DNA of 64,000 nt from Anthopleura xanthogrammica (lineage: Eukaryota; Cnidaria; Anthozoa; Actiniaria; Actiniidae): the NCBI GenBank assembly GCA_964019055.1, contig OZ025214.1:12736163-12800162 (forward strand), read 5' to 3'. The notes beneath the pieces are model-generated. The model was not told the DNA's origin and did not search any database. It was given only the letters and a program-made list of their open reading frames with translations. The position numbers were made by a program, and so were the translations under genes. Positions 52,291 to 64,000 of the stretch are shown piece after piece; within the stretch, counting starts at the first letter, position 1, and every line of letters begins with the position of its first letter.

Positions 52291-53002
52291 AGTATATTGC
52301 CTCCCATAGTTGGGCGTCGAATGAAAATAAAATAAAACAAAAGGCCAGACTTTGAAAGGCCAATAAGGAAGATACAAAGAATTTGAAAAGAATTAAAATC
52401 AATAATATGAATCATCATATGAATAGCAGCGTTTCTCAAAAGGCTAAAACGCTGCCACATTTATTGCCCTAAAGACATTATTTTCACTATGAAGTGCTCC
52501 ATTCAACAGTTAGAACTAACTAGTATAGATCCTCAGAGTCATATTTTCTCAATATTTAAACAGCTTTATATAGAATATGTTTTTTCTATACATCCATTTT
52601 ATTGCCCGATTAGACAATAAAAAAACGTTCCTTAGTCGTTAGAAGGAAGGAATTTCCTAAACTGGGAAAATAATGAAGCATTCCAGTTTGAAACGGCAAA
52701 CCGCACTTTCTCCGTGACAAGCTAGAGATTTAAAATATTGAGGCCGGAATGAAAATTGGTGGTATCCAGGATAGTTTCTTCTTAAGCTCGATGTAAGCAA
52801 AATTCACCATCATCATCATCGTCATCATTATCAATATCATCATCATCAACTGACATCATCATCAGCATTAACATCAACATCGACCAACATTGACCAACCA
52901 ACCAATCCTCATCAACATCAAATTCATAAATAGCTCTTCATATGCTAAACTTAAAAAGCTAAAACCTACATATTTATCTATGTACAGTATAAAATACACA
53001 TT

Positions 53003-53325
53003 AGTTATCAATGGTTTCTCGTGGCATACCGTAGAATGTCCTACGAGTCACTTGTAGTTTCTAGTATACACACGAGCCTTTATAATTAGGCGAGTGTGTA
53101 TAAAAAGAAGATACAAGTGACGAGTGGGATATCCATAGTATGCCACGAGAAACCATTGTATAACCATTTTATCCCACACCATAGAAAATACAAATGCGTA
53201 GATTCAACGCGCAGTGCATGATTGGAAAGAAGATTGAAATACCGACGAATATACAACGGCTTTAATTTCCTGCTAACTGATTGGCTGTATTTTCCATGGC
53301 CGTGTGCGATAAAAATAACTATATA
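53003..53325. mobile_element. Hairpin MITE, family 2, copy in unit 3
   Basis: A complete copy like that of unit 2, with arm substitutions (CTCGTGGCATACCGTAGAAT) that partly improve pairing with the right arm (ATGCCACGAGAAACCATTG). Confidence 0.7.
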
Positions 53326-53883
53326 CACTAGTTGTTGCATATTGAAAGTGAAATGCTGCATGTACGCGTGGAATAACTTCTAAGTTACTACATGATTTCT
53401 CCATGTTATGCATGTCTTTACATGTCAGTCGTTTATTTTGTTATGATGCAGCCGTCCGACAGAGCAGAAAAACCGTTTTGGCCTCTCGTCATAAGGACAG
53501 CTAAGCGTGTTTAAGCTCAATATTTTGAAGAAGAAAAAACGTTTTCTTGGGGCCGAATTACAAAATGCGACCAAAATTTATTGAATGCGGTTTAAAGATA
53601 GAACTCTTTATATTTTGGTAGAGGTGATATATTGATCAGCAAAAATCTAACATTAAACTGATAAAGTAATAGGACTTTTGTTTTCCTTTCGGAAAACCCC
53701 GCAAAGATATACATTTGATGGGTTGTTGCTCCCCATTATTATCTTATTATTAACAAGAACAACTAATTCAGAACGAATAAGTAACCGCTTTCAGTGATTT
53801 CTACCCAAAAGTTCCGTTTTGGTCCAGTCGCGTTGGTACGTTTGAGCCAACGTTGTTTGAACTCACTGTATAGCATAACCTTA

Positions 53884-54033
53884 AGACTGAGGAGAAACAG
53901 AACCTCGAAAAATCAAACACCTCTTAAACTCATTGCAAAATGTTTCATTTCTAAACGAGAATAAAATTGGATTAAAAAAAATTGAATCCTAGAAAAACTA
54001 TTCCAAACGTTTTAGTAATAAATGTAACGAGTT
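53884..54033 (-). pseudogene. Relic 3' end of an LRR-GPCR, unit 3
   Basis: Third copy of the decayed TM7/C-terminal fragment downstream of receptor C. Confidence 0.75.
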
Positions 54034-54206
54034 GAAAAAAAGTTCTACCTCAGTTTCACTGATGTGGTCAAGTATAGCAAGATCACGTGAGTGATTTTAA
54101 CTAATATTAAATATTTTTTGGACAGTGGACGAAGATTGAATATTAATATACATTATCATAAACATGATGAGATGACCTTGTATTGGCTCGTTTACTGGGA
54201 TATACG

Positions 54207-57200
54207 TTAAGGATGAGGAGCAACAGAAACTCGACAAACAAGAAAATTCCTTTTCATCTCATTGCGAAATACTTCATTTCTAAATGAGAATAAAATTGGA
54301 TTTAAACAAGAATTGAATCCCAGAAAAATTATGACAACAGTTTGGGAAAAGATGTAACGACTAACAATCGATCCGTTGGCAATAATGTTTGTTGCCACGA
54401 TGAAACTAACAATTAAGGGCAGAATAAAAAAGAAGACATTGGTGAACATTATGAGTGCAATCCTGCGTGCCAAACGGTTTTCTCTTTGTAACTGTACGGT
54501 CTTCTGGTTAGTCTTTCGGAAATCCAGATACATGTGACCATATAAGGCTATGGCAACGATATATGAAATGCATTCAATACCTCCTACGTAAAGGATCACT
54601 GGTTCATTGTCAATGTTATATAAAGGAAAGCACATTCCGTTTATGCCATTCGAAAACTGCGGTGAAGTCATGAAACTGCAAGCGACAAAGACAGACTCCA
54701 GACAATCACCATGGCAACGAAGGACATTCTTCTGGTGATTCTGATGCGTGGTCTCATGCAGTATACAACAGCTAAATACCTTTCCAGTGTCATTATGAAC
54801 GACATTAAAGCGTTTAGAAACTGTCCAATGAGGAAAAAGAGACCAACAATCCTGCAGTAGTGCGGCCGGTACATGTTGTGATAGTTCTCAACCGACATGC
54901 TTTGTCTTGTGGATGTAATGATGATCATGTAGAATGACATCAACAGGTCTCCTACAGCAATATTAGCCACAAGAACATGTGCTACAGACTCTCGTAGAAC
55001 TCTGCTTCTTAAAGTTGTGATGATAACAGTCAGGTTAAAAACCAACGCACAAATCCCTTCTACAAGAGCGATGATGTGAATCCCTTGCATCAATTTCCAG
55101 CAATACGATACTTCAACTCTTCTTAGGTAAAACCATAAATTGTCTTGTGCCTGGAATAAATTGTGTGATGCAATTGAATATGAAACAAATTGCTGCGATT
55201 TATTCATCTTGCAATGAAAATAAAAGCCACTTTCATCAATGACTTTCCGGTAGCTGGCATCGCGGAAAAACAATCTGTCCTGCCAACAATTATTCCTTAA
55301 TGAAAGTATATCATTAGGTGTAACTTCTTCTTCAATCTTTAATGAAACTTCCTTCGCCCAACTGTAGCTTTTGTTCGTTTTTATCACTTTATTGACCAAA
55401 TAACATCGAAAAGGTTTCCAATAACTACTGTTTCTTTGCATCTGTAACAAGTAGATAATCTTCAGGTTTGGTAGTGACAGGATTTGTTGGTCTGGTTTCC
55501 AATAAATATTTTGTGCAACGTTCAGGAAGATGAGGTTTGGTAGATCTTGTTCAATCAACGTTGTGTCCCACTGTTTGATCATGTTGTCTTGGAGATCTCT
55601 GTTTGGAAAACAGACTCTCTTTAATCTTGTCTTTAGCAAATGATTACATCGATCTTATTAAAACAATTTCAACCTATGCTAGATGAATTTACTTACAACT
55701 CTTGTAGTCTTTTTAGTCCACTGAACGCTCTTTGACCAATGGTGTGTATCTCATTGGAGGACAACGACCTGAAAAGATGTATAATATCAATAAAAATGAT
55801 TCCGACCTAGTTTTCGAGAACCACAACGGTCACATCAAGAAAGCTCTGTGAGTCAATGCGAGTTAGCATAGGGCAGAATTATTCTATGCTACCAGAAAGA
55901 GATTTCAGTTTTCAGATTTCAGTTTTTATTAATATTAAGAAAATTTTTAAAAGTTAGACATTTGGGGGGAGTTTGAACCTAACATTTGATGCCAACAAGC
56001 CAGAACCAACGCCCTAGTGTTGAAGAGGCCAGCTTTACGTGCAGGCTTTCACGTGCAGTACAATTTGTTTATACAGAAAATGAAAAGAGTCGATTTTTAT
56101 TGAAATACGTAAGTCGCCGAGTCTAGTGCTGAAGTTTGTCACGTAAGTAATATCAGCCATTAATAACATCGTACAACAATAACAACAAATCTGTACTTAC
56201 AGGTAGATAAGATTTAAATAGTTTTGAAACGAGTGACAAGGAATTTCTTGAATGTTGATCCCAGATAGTTTTCTTAAAGTAAGTAAAATCAATATAAACT
56301 TAACTCTTGGACCGTTTATTCCAATACCCAAAATCCTTCACTACGCTATTTCAGAGAAGCTGAAAGGTATGGTTGCATAATTTAAAATGCAGTGAAATTT
56401 TAGACAAAAAAGCAATCAAAAAGGCATTTTAAATCATTTCGAAAAAAAAAATTAAGTCTTACAATCGAGCTACTTCGTTAGGTAAACTTATGACTATTTT
56501 CAGGCTAGCCACATGCTGAAGGTCACATCTGGTAGTGACATCAGTAGAAACATTACTCAAACAAGTGCACATCAAAGGGTCACGTGCTTCACAGGTTATC
56601 CAATGGTATCTGTTGGTGGAATTCGTTTCTGCCAAAGGAAGAAATACCAAGCCAATAGTTGTGAAAAGAATGAGCTGGAAAAAATGCATCAATATCTTTT
56701 AAAATTGATATAATAAAATAATTGTTTCAGTATAGACACATACATAGAAACAGAAAACGTCTGTGTTAAGGTATCAGGGTACCCCTAGCGACCGGTGTTC
56801 ATTCAACTCAAATAACGCTAAACTATTTCAGAAAACCCCCAACTGTAAACGGTATACATTTTCTGAAAGCTGAATAAATGTAGAAGCTGTTCACTTCTTT
56901 ATTTTTGTAAAATAAATTTATCCTTTTAAGTTAGAGCAAATTATCCAAATTTTCACATAGGTCTCTTCGCGGAGTTCCATGACAGCCGGTATTGATCGGA
57001 AACCAATGCTTATTATCTTTCTGAGATCCCGAGATATCACTTGTCAAAAGTGTGTCCCCGATTCTTGATAAATTGCTTCGTTCCTCAGTTATACGTTCCT
57101 AAGTTTACAACGCCGCTAAAACAGCCGTATCCGATACGAAGTCCACGATAACTTTGGAAAAAAGCAAAATTGTTTTCCAAGCCAAGAAGCGCCTTTGTTG

Positions 57201-57655
57201 ACATAAGGAGATTAAGATACCATGAAATGTCGCCGATGACAAATGAAGTAACGAGAAACCAAGACAACTAGACAGTGCGAAAGCAAACCCATGAGAGGAA
57301 ACCAAAAAAATTACTTTAAAAAAATATATATATATACTAATGTCGAAAAAAATAAAGGCAACCAGGAAGACAAAACGTCCTAGGGGAGGATTAAACAAGA
57401 GAAACAGGTTTTGAGAAATATAAAAGACAAAGACTCGGTACTGAAATCCTGAAAAAACATGCATAAAATAACTAAGGAAGTGTTCATGGACATCTGCAGA
57501 TTCCTATCACGTCATTTTGAGAAAATTGAGAATTAAAAAAATACTGTCTAAATCGTTGTAGCAAAACAAATCGTGTTTTTCTAAAATTAATTTTAGAAGA
57601 ATTAAAAAAATTGAGCAAAGTTTGACATTCTTACCTTGAGCCGGAAAACCTCCAT
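54207..57655 (-). pseudogene. LRR-GPCR copy C, frameshifted and chimeric
   Basis: Same five-exon plan: 57635-57655 (MEVFRLK), 56463-56674, 56201-56272, 55697-55768 and 54207-55598. The signal peptide, Cys-rich cap, LRRs and hinge are clearly diverged from A and B (for example the hinge CKMNKSQQF). From TM1 onward the sequence becomes almost identical to B. A 4-base loss near 54674-54678 (GAAACTAACTG in B, GAAACTG here, an AACT repeat reduced by one) shifts the frame at the end of TM4. The product would stop after LSLSLAVS, without TM5-TM7, although the downstream frame (54207-54671) is otherwise intact. It is a recent pseudogene, an allele-specific lesion, or a sequencing error. Confidence 0.8.
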
Positions 57656-58230
57656 AACGCTAGTTTCTTTTGCTGGTTCCTTTTATTTTTACTTATGTAC
57701 AGGATAAATGCATCAAACAAATGCAGATCTTTATGAACTTCAGATGCGAAAGATGCTATGTAAGAATAAATAGACGACATCCATCAAGATTATTTCATTA
57801 TATCTAGAAATTGATTAGATTCTGAGCTTGAATTCCTCATCGACCCTCATCATGTTCACCAGAAAATGAAAACAAACAATGTTCCCAAGTGAGTCTTTTA
57901 ATAAAAAAATTTGTATTGTATTAATGACAGTTTACTATCATGATTGATTCCTGACTTATTTTTTTTCAATTTTAATATATATAATCAGCGGCAATTTTTA
58001 ATCCAATATCACGGATCGCCTGACAAATTCAATCAGCACAAACTAACGTCTTAAGCTATAGCTGTCTGTTTTTGACTTCAAAAGATTGCACAAATACCCA
58101 ACAAAATTTCATTCCTTTTACATTTGATGGCATCGTTTTTTGACTGATCAAATTTAAGATATATGAATTCGTCCTCTAACTCACTAAATCTTTCAATGAA
58201 GCACTCGTTTCATTTGATATTGCCAATAAT
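57656..58230. other. Intergenic between receptor C start and receptor D tail region
   Basis: A+T-rich with no gene. The P cassette found upstream of A and B is not present here, so receptor C lacks that promoter. Confidence 0.6.
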
Positions 58231-58233
58231 GCA

Positions 58234-58552
58234 CCTCAGTTTCACTGATGTGGTCAAGTAAAGCAAGATCACGTGAGTGATTTTAACTAATATTAAATAT
58301 TTTTTGGACAGTGGACGAAGATTGAATATTAATATACATTATCATAAACATGATGAGATGACCTTGTATTGGCTCGTTTACTGGGATATACGTTAAGGAT
58401 GAGGAGCAACAGAAACTCGACAAACAAGAAAATTCCTTTTCATCTCATTGCGAAATACTTCATTTCTAAACGAGAATAAAATTGGATTAAAAAAAATTGA
58501 ATCCTAGAAAAACTATTCCAAACGTTTTAGTAATAAATGTAACGAGTTGAAA
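58234..58552 (-). pseudogene. Extra chimeric receptor 3' fragment downstream of receptor D
   Basis: A duplicated 3' flank and tail of about 320 bp. From the left it matches the intact receptor C-terminus (to about 58460) and then switches, within the shared CATTTCTAAA, to the relic version (AACGAGAATAAAATTGG and onward to AACGAGTTG). It is a recombinant of the two tail types. Confidence 0.75.
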
Positions 58553-60119
58553 AAAAGTTCTACCTCAGTTTCACTGATGTGGTCAAGTATAGCAAGATCA
58601 CGTGAGTGATTTTAACTAATATTAAATATTTTTTGGACAGTGGACGAAGATTGAATATTAATATACATTATCATAAACATGATGAGATGACCTTGTATTG
58701 GCTCGTTTACTGGGATATACGTTAAGGATGAGGAGCAACAGAAACTCGACAAACAAGAAAATTCCTTTTCATCTCATTGCGAAATACTTCATTTCTAAAT
58801 GAGAATAAAATTGGATTTAAACAAGAATTGAATCCCAGAAAAATTATGACAACAGTTTGGGAAAAGATGTAACGACTAACAATCGATGCGTTGGCAATAA
58901 TGTTTGCCACGATGAAACTAACAATTAAGGGCAGAATAAAAAAGAAGACATTGGTGAACATTATGAGTGCAATCCTGCGTGCCAAACGGTTTTCTCTTTG
59001 TAACTGTACGGTCTTCTGGTTAGTCTTTCGGAAATCCAGATACATGTGACCATACAAGGCAATGGCAACGATATATGAAATGCATTCAATACCTCCTATG
59101 TAATAGATCACTGGTTCATTGTCAATGTTATTCAAAGGTAAGCACATTCCGTCTATGCCATTTGAAAACTGCGGTGAAGTCATGAAACTAACTGCAAGCG
59201 ACAAAGACAGACTCCAGACAATCACCATGGCAACGAAGTATACGCATGCAGTATATCATGCAGTATACGACAGCTAAATACCTTTCTAAGGTCATTATAA
59301 ACGACATCATTGGACTTGAGAACTGTCCAATTAAGAAAAAGAGTCCAACAATTCTGCAGTAGTGCGGCAAGTACATGCTGTGATAGTACTCAGCCGACAT
59401 GCTTTGCCTTGTGGATGTAATGATGATCATGTAGAATGACATCAACAGGTCTCCTACAGCAATATTAGCCACAAGAACATGTGCTACAGACTCTCGTAGA
59501 ACTCTGCTTCTTAAAGTTGTGATGATAACAATCAGGTTGATAACCATTGCACAAATGCCTTCTACTAAAGTGATAATGTGAATCCTTTGAATCGAGTTCC
59601 AGCAATAGGGAATTATTGCGGTCTTAATGTAATACCAAGTGTGTTGTCGTTCGTTTTCAAAAAATGTATGTGTTGAATTCAATGAATATTGATAAGATTT
59701 AACTCTGGTACAGTAAAAATAAAATCCATTTTTCTCGATGACGTCCCAGTAGCTGCCATCACGAAAAAAGACTTTATGTTTCCAACAGTCATCTGGTCTT
59801 GTAAGTAAGGCATTCGGCATAACATTTTCATCGATACTGGGTGGGATGTTTTCCACAAATGAATAGTTTTCTTGTGTTTTTCGGAAGTTCCTTTTTAAAA
59901 TATAGCATTTGAATGGTCGCCAATAATTACCAGGTTTTTCCACCCACAATAAATAGATGATTTTCAGGTTTGGTAGTGACAGGATTTGTTGGTCTGGTTT
60001 CCAATAAATATTTTGTGCAATGTTCAACATGATGAGATTTAGTAGATCTTGTTCAATTAAAGTTATGTCCCACTGTTTGATCATGTTGTATTGGAGATTT
60101 CTGTCGGAAAATGTAGGTA

Positions 60120-60400
60120 GCAATTGAGTTGTTTAAAACATGACTGGGTACAGAGATTATAGACAGAGTGGTCCCTATCCCACGCTTAGCTTTGAATTCG
60201 AATACACTATTATGAACAGAATACACCTTGTCCCCTATACCAACTTTAACTTTGATCAGCGCCATAACATTAAGCCTGATGAACAAAAATGTTTTGTTCC
60301 CAAACTGTACCACTGACAATGCACCAGCCTTGTTCCCTATCCGAGGTCTAGCTTTGATTAACGTCGTAAAAGGATGATAAACAAAATATTTTTTTGCAAT
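60120..60400. repeat. Diverged tandem repeat in receptor D intron 4
   Basis: Three loosely similar units of about 80-110 bp, marked by GTCCCTATCC / GTCCCCTATACC / GTTCCCTATCC followed by TAGCTTTGA-like words. They make a 116-codon open frame in the intron, with no recognisable domain. Confidence 0.45.
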
Positions 60401-60864
60401 CAACTAACCTGATTGTAATATGATTACTATTTCAGTTTTTCTGAGCAATTAGGTCACTGAAAATATTGGTTCATCGCTGTGCTCAAGGGAGAAGCACACG
60501 GCTATGAATCGCAAGGTTTTCTTTATGCTTTTGCATTTTCCTTTATGCTATATCAATTAACAAAGCACAGAAAAAGCGGGTCTCTTTCTTAATTATGTTT
60601 AGCATTTTTTCTATCCTTATTACTTACAGTTCTCTCAGGTTTCTCAGCCCACTGAAAGCTCCTTGACCGATGGTGTGTATGATATTAGAGGACAACGATC
60701 TGTATAAAGAGAACAATTGGTTATTAGAGCTAAGACAGTGGTAGTGTGGTGCCATCTTCGTGTTTGGCTTCATCATTCGTAGATAAGCTCGCAATACTTC
60801 ATTTTCATTTTTTTCATTGTGCAAAATGTTTAAATTCTTTTCGTAACTAATTTAAAAAAATGTA

Positions 60865-61052
60865 CTATCCCGGGGGGCATATGCGATGGGCTAGCTCCTT
60901 TTTCAACACCCTAAAAGATACCAGAAAGTGCTGATTTGCTAAACCTCAAATTTAAGACCCTAAAAGATACCAAATCGCTGATTTTTACCCCTAAGAGATA
61001 CGACGAGCATACCCGATACTTTACCCCCGGAGTCCCCCCCCCCCCCCCGGTG
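60865..61052. repeat. Dispersed repeat with G/C homopolymer ends
   Basis: It starts at CCCGGGGGGC and ends in a long C run, with internal tandem words CCCTAAAAGATACCA and CCCTAAGAGATACGA. It is intronic in receptor D. The symmetry suggests a small transposable-element relic. Confidence 0.5.
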
Positions 61053-61436
61053 TACTATATTCTATAAACATAGCTTACTGATTCATATATTTTCCTATTT
61101 TTGTAATCACGAAACTGCCTAGACCAGCTATAAGCTAACTTTGGGCTAGTAAAAGGTATTTTATATTTAGTAAATATACAATGAAACTGAAAGTGAAACT
61201 AGAACACAAGATTCTGAAATCATGATCCATACTCACAGGAAAATCAATTTTGAATAGTTTTGAAACGAGTGACGGGGAATCTCTTCAATGTTGTTCCATG
61301 AAAGGTTTCTTAAAGAAACAAGCAAATAAAAGAGATAAGTAATGATAGTTGTACTAGGTGGAGTTCGATTTGGTCTAAAATCAAATGACTGATTACAAAA
61401 TTGCACGACCTCGTGCGTAGCGAAATATTTTAGAAC

Positions 61437-61740
61437 AGAACGGAACGGGACGGGACGGGACGGGACGGGACGGGACGGGACGGGACGAAATAGAATAGAA
61501 TAGAATAGAAAGAATAGAATAGAATAGAATAGAATAGAATAGAATAGAATAGAATAGAATAGAATAGAATAGAATAGAATAGAATAGAATAGAATAGAAT
61601 AGAATAGAATAGAATAGAATAGAATAGAGTAGAATAGAATAGAATAGAATAGAATAGAATAGAATAGAATAGAATAGAATAGAATAGAATAGAATAGAAT
61701 AGAATAGAATAGAATAGAATAGAATAGAATAGAATAGAGA
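61437..61740. repeat. (GGGAC)n and (AGAAT)n pentanucleotide arrays
   Basis: About 50 bp of GGGAC units pass directly into about 250 bp of AGAAT units in receptor D intron 2. Confidence 0.97.
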
Positions 61741-62279
61741 TTTAAACCATATTAAAAAACGTATTATAAAATAAGATAGTGTTTTTTCTTACAATCGAAG
61801 TACTTCTTGGGTATTAGTGATTATCATCCTCAGATCAGTAACGTTTTGAAACTGACACCTGACGGTGACGTCACTCAAGATCTCACTGCTACAATTACAA
61901 GCCAAGGAGTCAGGTGCTTCACAGTTGGTCCAATTGGTGCCATTGGTAAAACTTGCTTTTGTTGAAGAAAAAGTTACCATGGCAGTCGCTGCCACAAACA
62001 AATACTAGAAAAAAAGCAAAAATCATACATTGTTAGTACAAAATATTGGGCTATCCATTCATCCATTAATCTATCCGTTAATCCATCCATCATCAATCGA
62101 ACCATCCATCCAACCATGCATCCCTACGTCGGTCCATCAAGCCAGGCATATCTATCTTTATATTAAACGAAAGCATGCTCAAAGCAAGTCAACATTTCCA
62201 CAAGTTGCTTAAGAAAAGTTTTATAACCACAGAAAATAACAAGTAATAAAACAATAATTACCTTCAGCAAAGAAGCCAT

Positions 62280-64000
62280 TGTTGTTGTTGTTGTTGTTGT
62301 TTTTCCCTTTCCCAGGCTTTTTTGACCACCTTCAAAATACGGAAACTAAAAATTCTTGACTAACTTCAATGTGTTGTTGCTAAACAGAAATAAAGTTTGA
62401 ATTTCTCTTAATCGTCAATATAATGTCCAGGAGTATGACGATGTAAGCAAAGAACAAAAGAAACAATAAATGACCGATACCTATCTAATCACTTATTAAA
62501 CTTTCATCTAAAATTTGATTGGATCAAAGATTGGTTGTCAATAGCGACGCAAGCATAAACATAGCCATAACGCAAAGAGTATTTTAAGGGTTAACTTTAA
62601 TCCGAATGCTATATTGTTACGATACAATTATTTTTTTTAATGAAATTTTAATTTCTATCTTTTGTTATATTTTCTTTGAAAAAATAGGGTCAAATTGATA
62701 TGACCAAATAATATTGACATCTTAATATAAATTCTCCACTGGAGCAAGAAAAAAAAAAGTTATAAATGAAAGAAAAACAAACTTCCCTATTCAGCAAGAC
62801 CCTTTTTTAAAAGTCGTTTAAAAAAGCTATTGACATATGGCCAAATAACAAGATATCGCAATATATTTTTAATCTAAATCCTCTGCTGGATAGAGAAACA
62901 AATGAATATAGCAATATGGAACGAAGAAAATAGGCAAAAAAATAAAGATATAAATATTCATATTTATAACTATAGTGAGTATATATATTCAGAAAATAAA
63001 AAAGCAAAATATTTTGAAAAGAAAAATAAATACGTAGGTTTAAATATTGCTATTTAACGCCGTGATGAGCGAAAGAAAAAACTCTGAAATTTAGGTACAA
63101 CATTATAATCTGTAATATATTTGTCTCAAGATGTGAAATAATAAAAAAGATGAAATGAGGAAGATTTTAAAAAGTCACAAAATTCGCTCTGAACTAAGTT
63201 GGAGCCACCTTAACGGAGCATGGCGTATCTAGGTCAAACTTGTATTTCTTTAATACACCAGGGCTTCGAGGATCAGTGTTGGAGGAAGGGCAGAGCAGAA
63301 AAACGACAAGACTACTACTTGCACGATTTTGTATTTAACTGACAGTGATAGGGCAAAACTATAAACGTTTTATTTTTGTCACTCTTCTAAAAGAAAGTAA
63401 AGCGAAAAGGATATGAACAATAATCCTCGTTTAGAACCAATTCATCATTAAAAAAATAAATGATGAAATTGGTATTACCCAAAAGCGTTACCCAGTTCCT
63501 GTGCGACAAGTGCCCAAAACTCCAACTCGTTTCTGCTAAAGGCTACGATGAAACTTAACCCCAGAAACTATATGTGTGCAATTGATCAAATAGTGGAGCA
63601 GCAAGACAATTGTCACAATAAATAGCATCAAAAATTAATTCATGAAAAAATTTGGAATAAAGTAAAACTGTATTTTTTTACTTGTGCAACTGAAACTGGT
63701 CACGAGAAAAGTGTTACAAATAAATGCGATTTTTAGAACCTGCAACCTGGTGAAACCTGGGTTGCCATGTCAACTAGCAACGCCACCGCTGACCATGCTT
63801 CTCCTAACATAAGAAATAACATAAAGTCTCTTACCCAAGTTTTCTCGCGACAGTTAATCTTTCCATTTCTTTGTAGTTACTCATCTCTGACTGTACATCA
63901 ATTACAGTTGTAAATTAAAGAGTTTATAGAACTTTGAACAGCTGACATCCTTTCCAGCTAGATAGTTTGGCGATATCATGCAAGATTGAATATGACTCAG
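62280..64000. other. Gene-poor right edge
   Basis: No gene recognised. It contains (GTT)n at 62279-62300 next to the receptor D start, several poly-A-rich stretches, and a SINE-like remnant at about 63735-63805 (minus-strand GGTGGCGTTGCTAG, an A-box-like word). No P cassette is present upstream of receptor D. Confidence 0.5.

Larger units (their letters stand above)
58722..62279 (-). pseudogene. LRR-GPCR copy D, disrupted after TM3
   Basis: Five-exon plan as in A: 62262-62279 (MASLLK), 61793-62004, 61237-61308, 60628-60699 and 58722-60100. The cap and first LRR exons are diverged. The hinge is almost identical to receptor A, and the first extracellular loop is its own (SMSAEYYHSMYLPHYC). At about 59239-59258, 32 bases that encode the second intracellular loop and start of TM4 are replaced by 18 unrelated bases, a net loss of 14. 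The frame breaks just after ERYLAVVYCM and ends at a stop 23 codons later. TM4-TM7 remain open in another frame (58722-59228). No P cassette precedes it. Confidence 0.8.

Noticed and set aside
57105..57464. 119-codon hydrophobic frame in receptor C intron 1
   Set aside because: Composition follows A+T-rich intron sequence; the aligned intron of receptors A and B does not keep the frame and no splice sites support it.
60053..60403. 116-codon frame in receptor D intron 4
   Set aside because: Made by a diverged tandem repeat, overlaps the start of exon 5 and matches no domain.

Overview
This is an animal nuclear genome window. It is A+T-rich, its genes are cut by GT-AG introns, and microsatellites, palindromic transposon relics and tRNA-derived SINEs are dense. 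The protein set suggests an early-branching animal, most likely an anthozoan cnidarian (sea anemone or coral): a piRNA-pathway Tudor protein, the rRNA methyltransferase ZCCHC4, secreted CAP proteins, a LamG-D8C-PAN mosaic protein, and a tandem family of leucine-rich-repeat GPCRs. That placement is inferred from gene content; no marker here proves the taxon. I assembled the gene models by hand from splice sites, reading-phase continuity and, for ZCCHC4, recalled similarity to the human protein.

Left part (1-16.5 kb, minus strand). A TDRD1-like gene runs off the left edge. It has nine exons in the window and the order RRM, MYND zinc finger, then at least five Tudor domains. Upstream of it lies a complete 12-exon ZCCHC4 gene (490 aa). 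TDRD1 introns hold tetranucleotide arrays, two hairpin elements and a 57-bp tandem array with higher-order structure.

Middle part (17-34.5 kb, plus strand). There are three secreted-protein genes. CAP gene 1 (682 aa) has a signal peptide, a long acidic region, a TSP1 repeat and a CAP domain. CAP gene 2 (344 aa) has a signal peptide, a linker and a CAP domain. A 467-aa protein has a LamG-like domain, a uromodulin-type D8C domain and a PAN/apple domain. The 3' ends of two exons of this last gene, and of one ZCCHC4 exon, have been duplicated in tandem into non-coding DNA.

Right part (35-62.3 kb, minus strand). Two short secreted-peptide precursor genes share a signal peptide and an acidic pro-region but differ at the C-terminus. 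They are followed by four tandem LRR-GPCR genes (A-D). A and B lie in near-identical repeat units of about 6.4 and 6.7 kb. C and D carry frame-disrupting lesions. A promoter-like cassette of about 100 bp (NRF1 palindrome, E-box or variant, CCAAT box, TATA-like box, CRE-like site) occurs four times: at the 5' ends of both peptide genes and of receptors A and B. This shared cassette, next to receptor units that have exchanged sequence, is the most interesting system in the window. The last 1.7 kb shows no recognisable gene.
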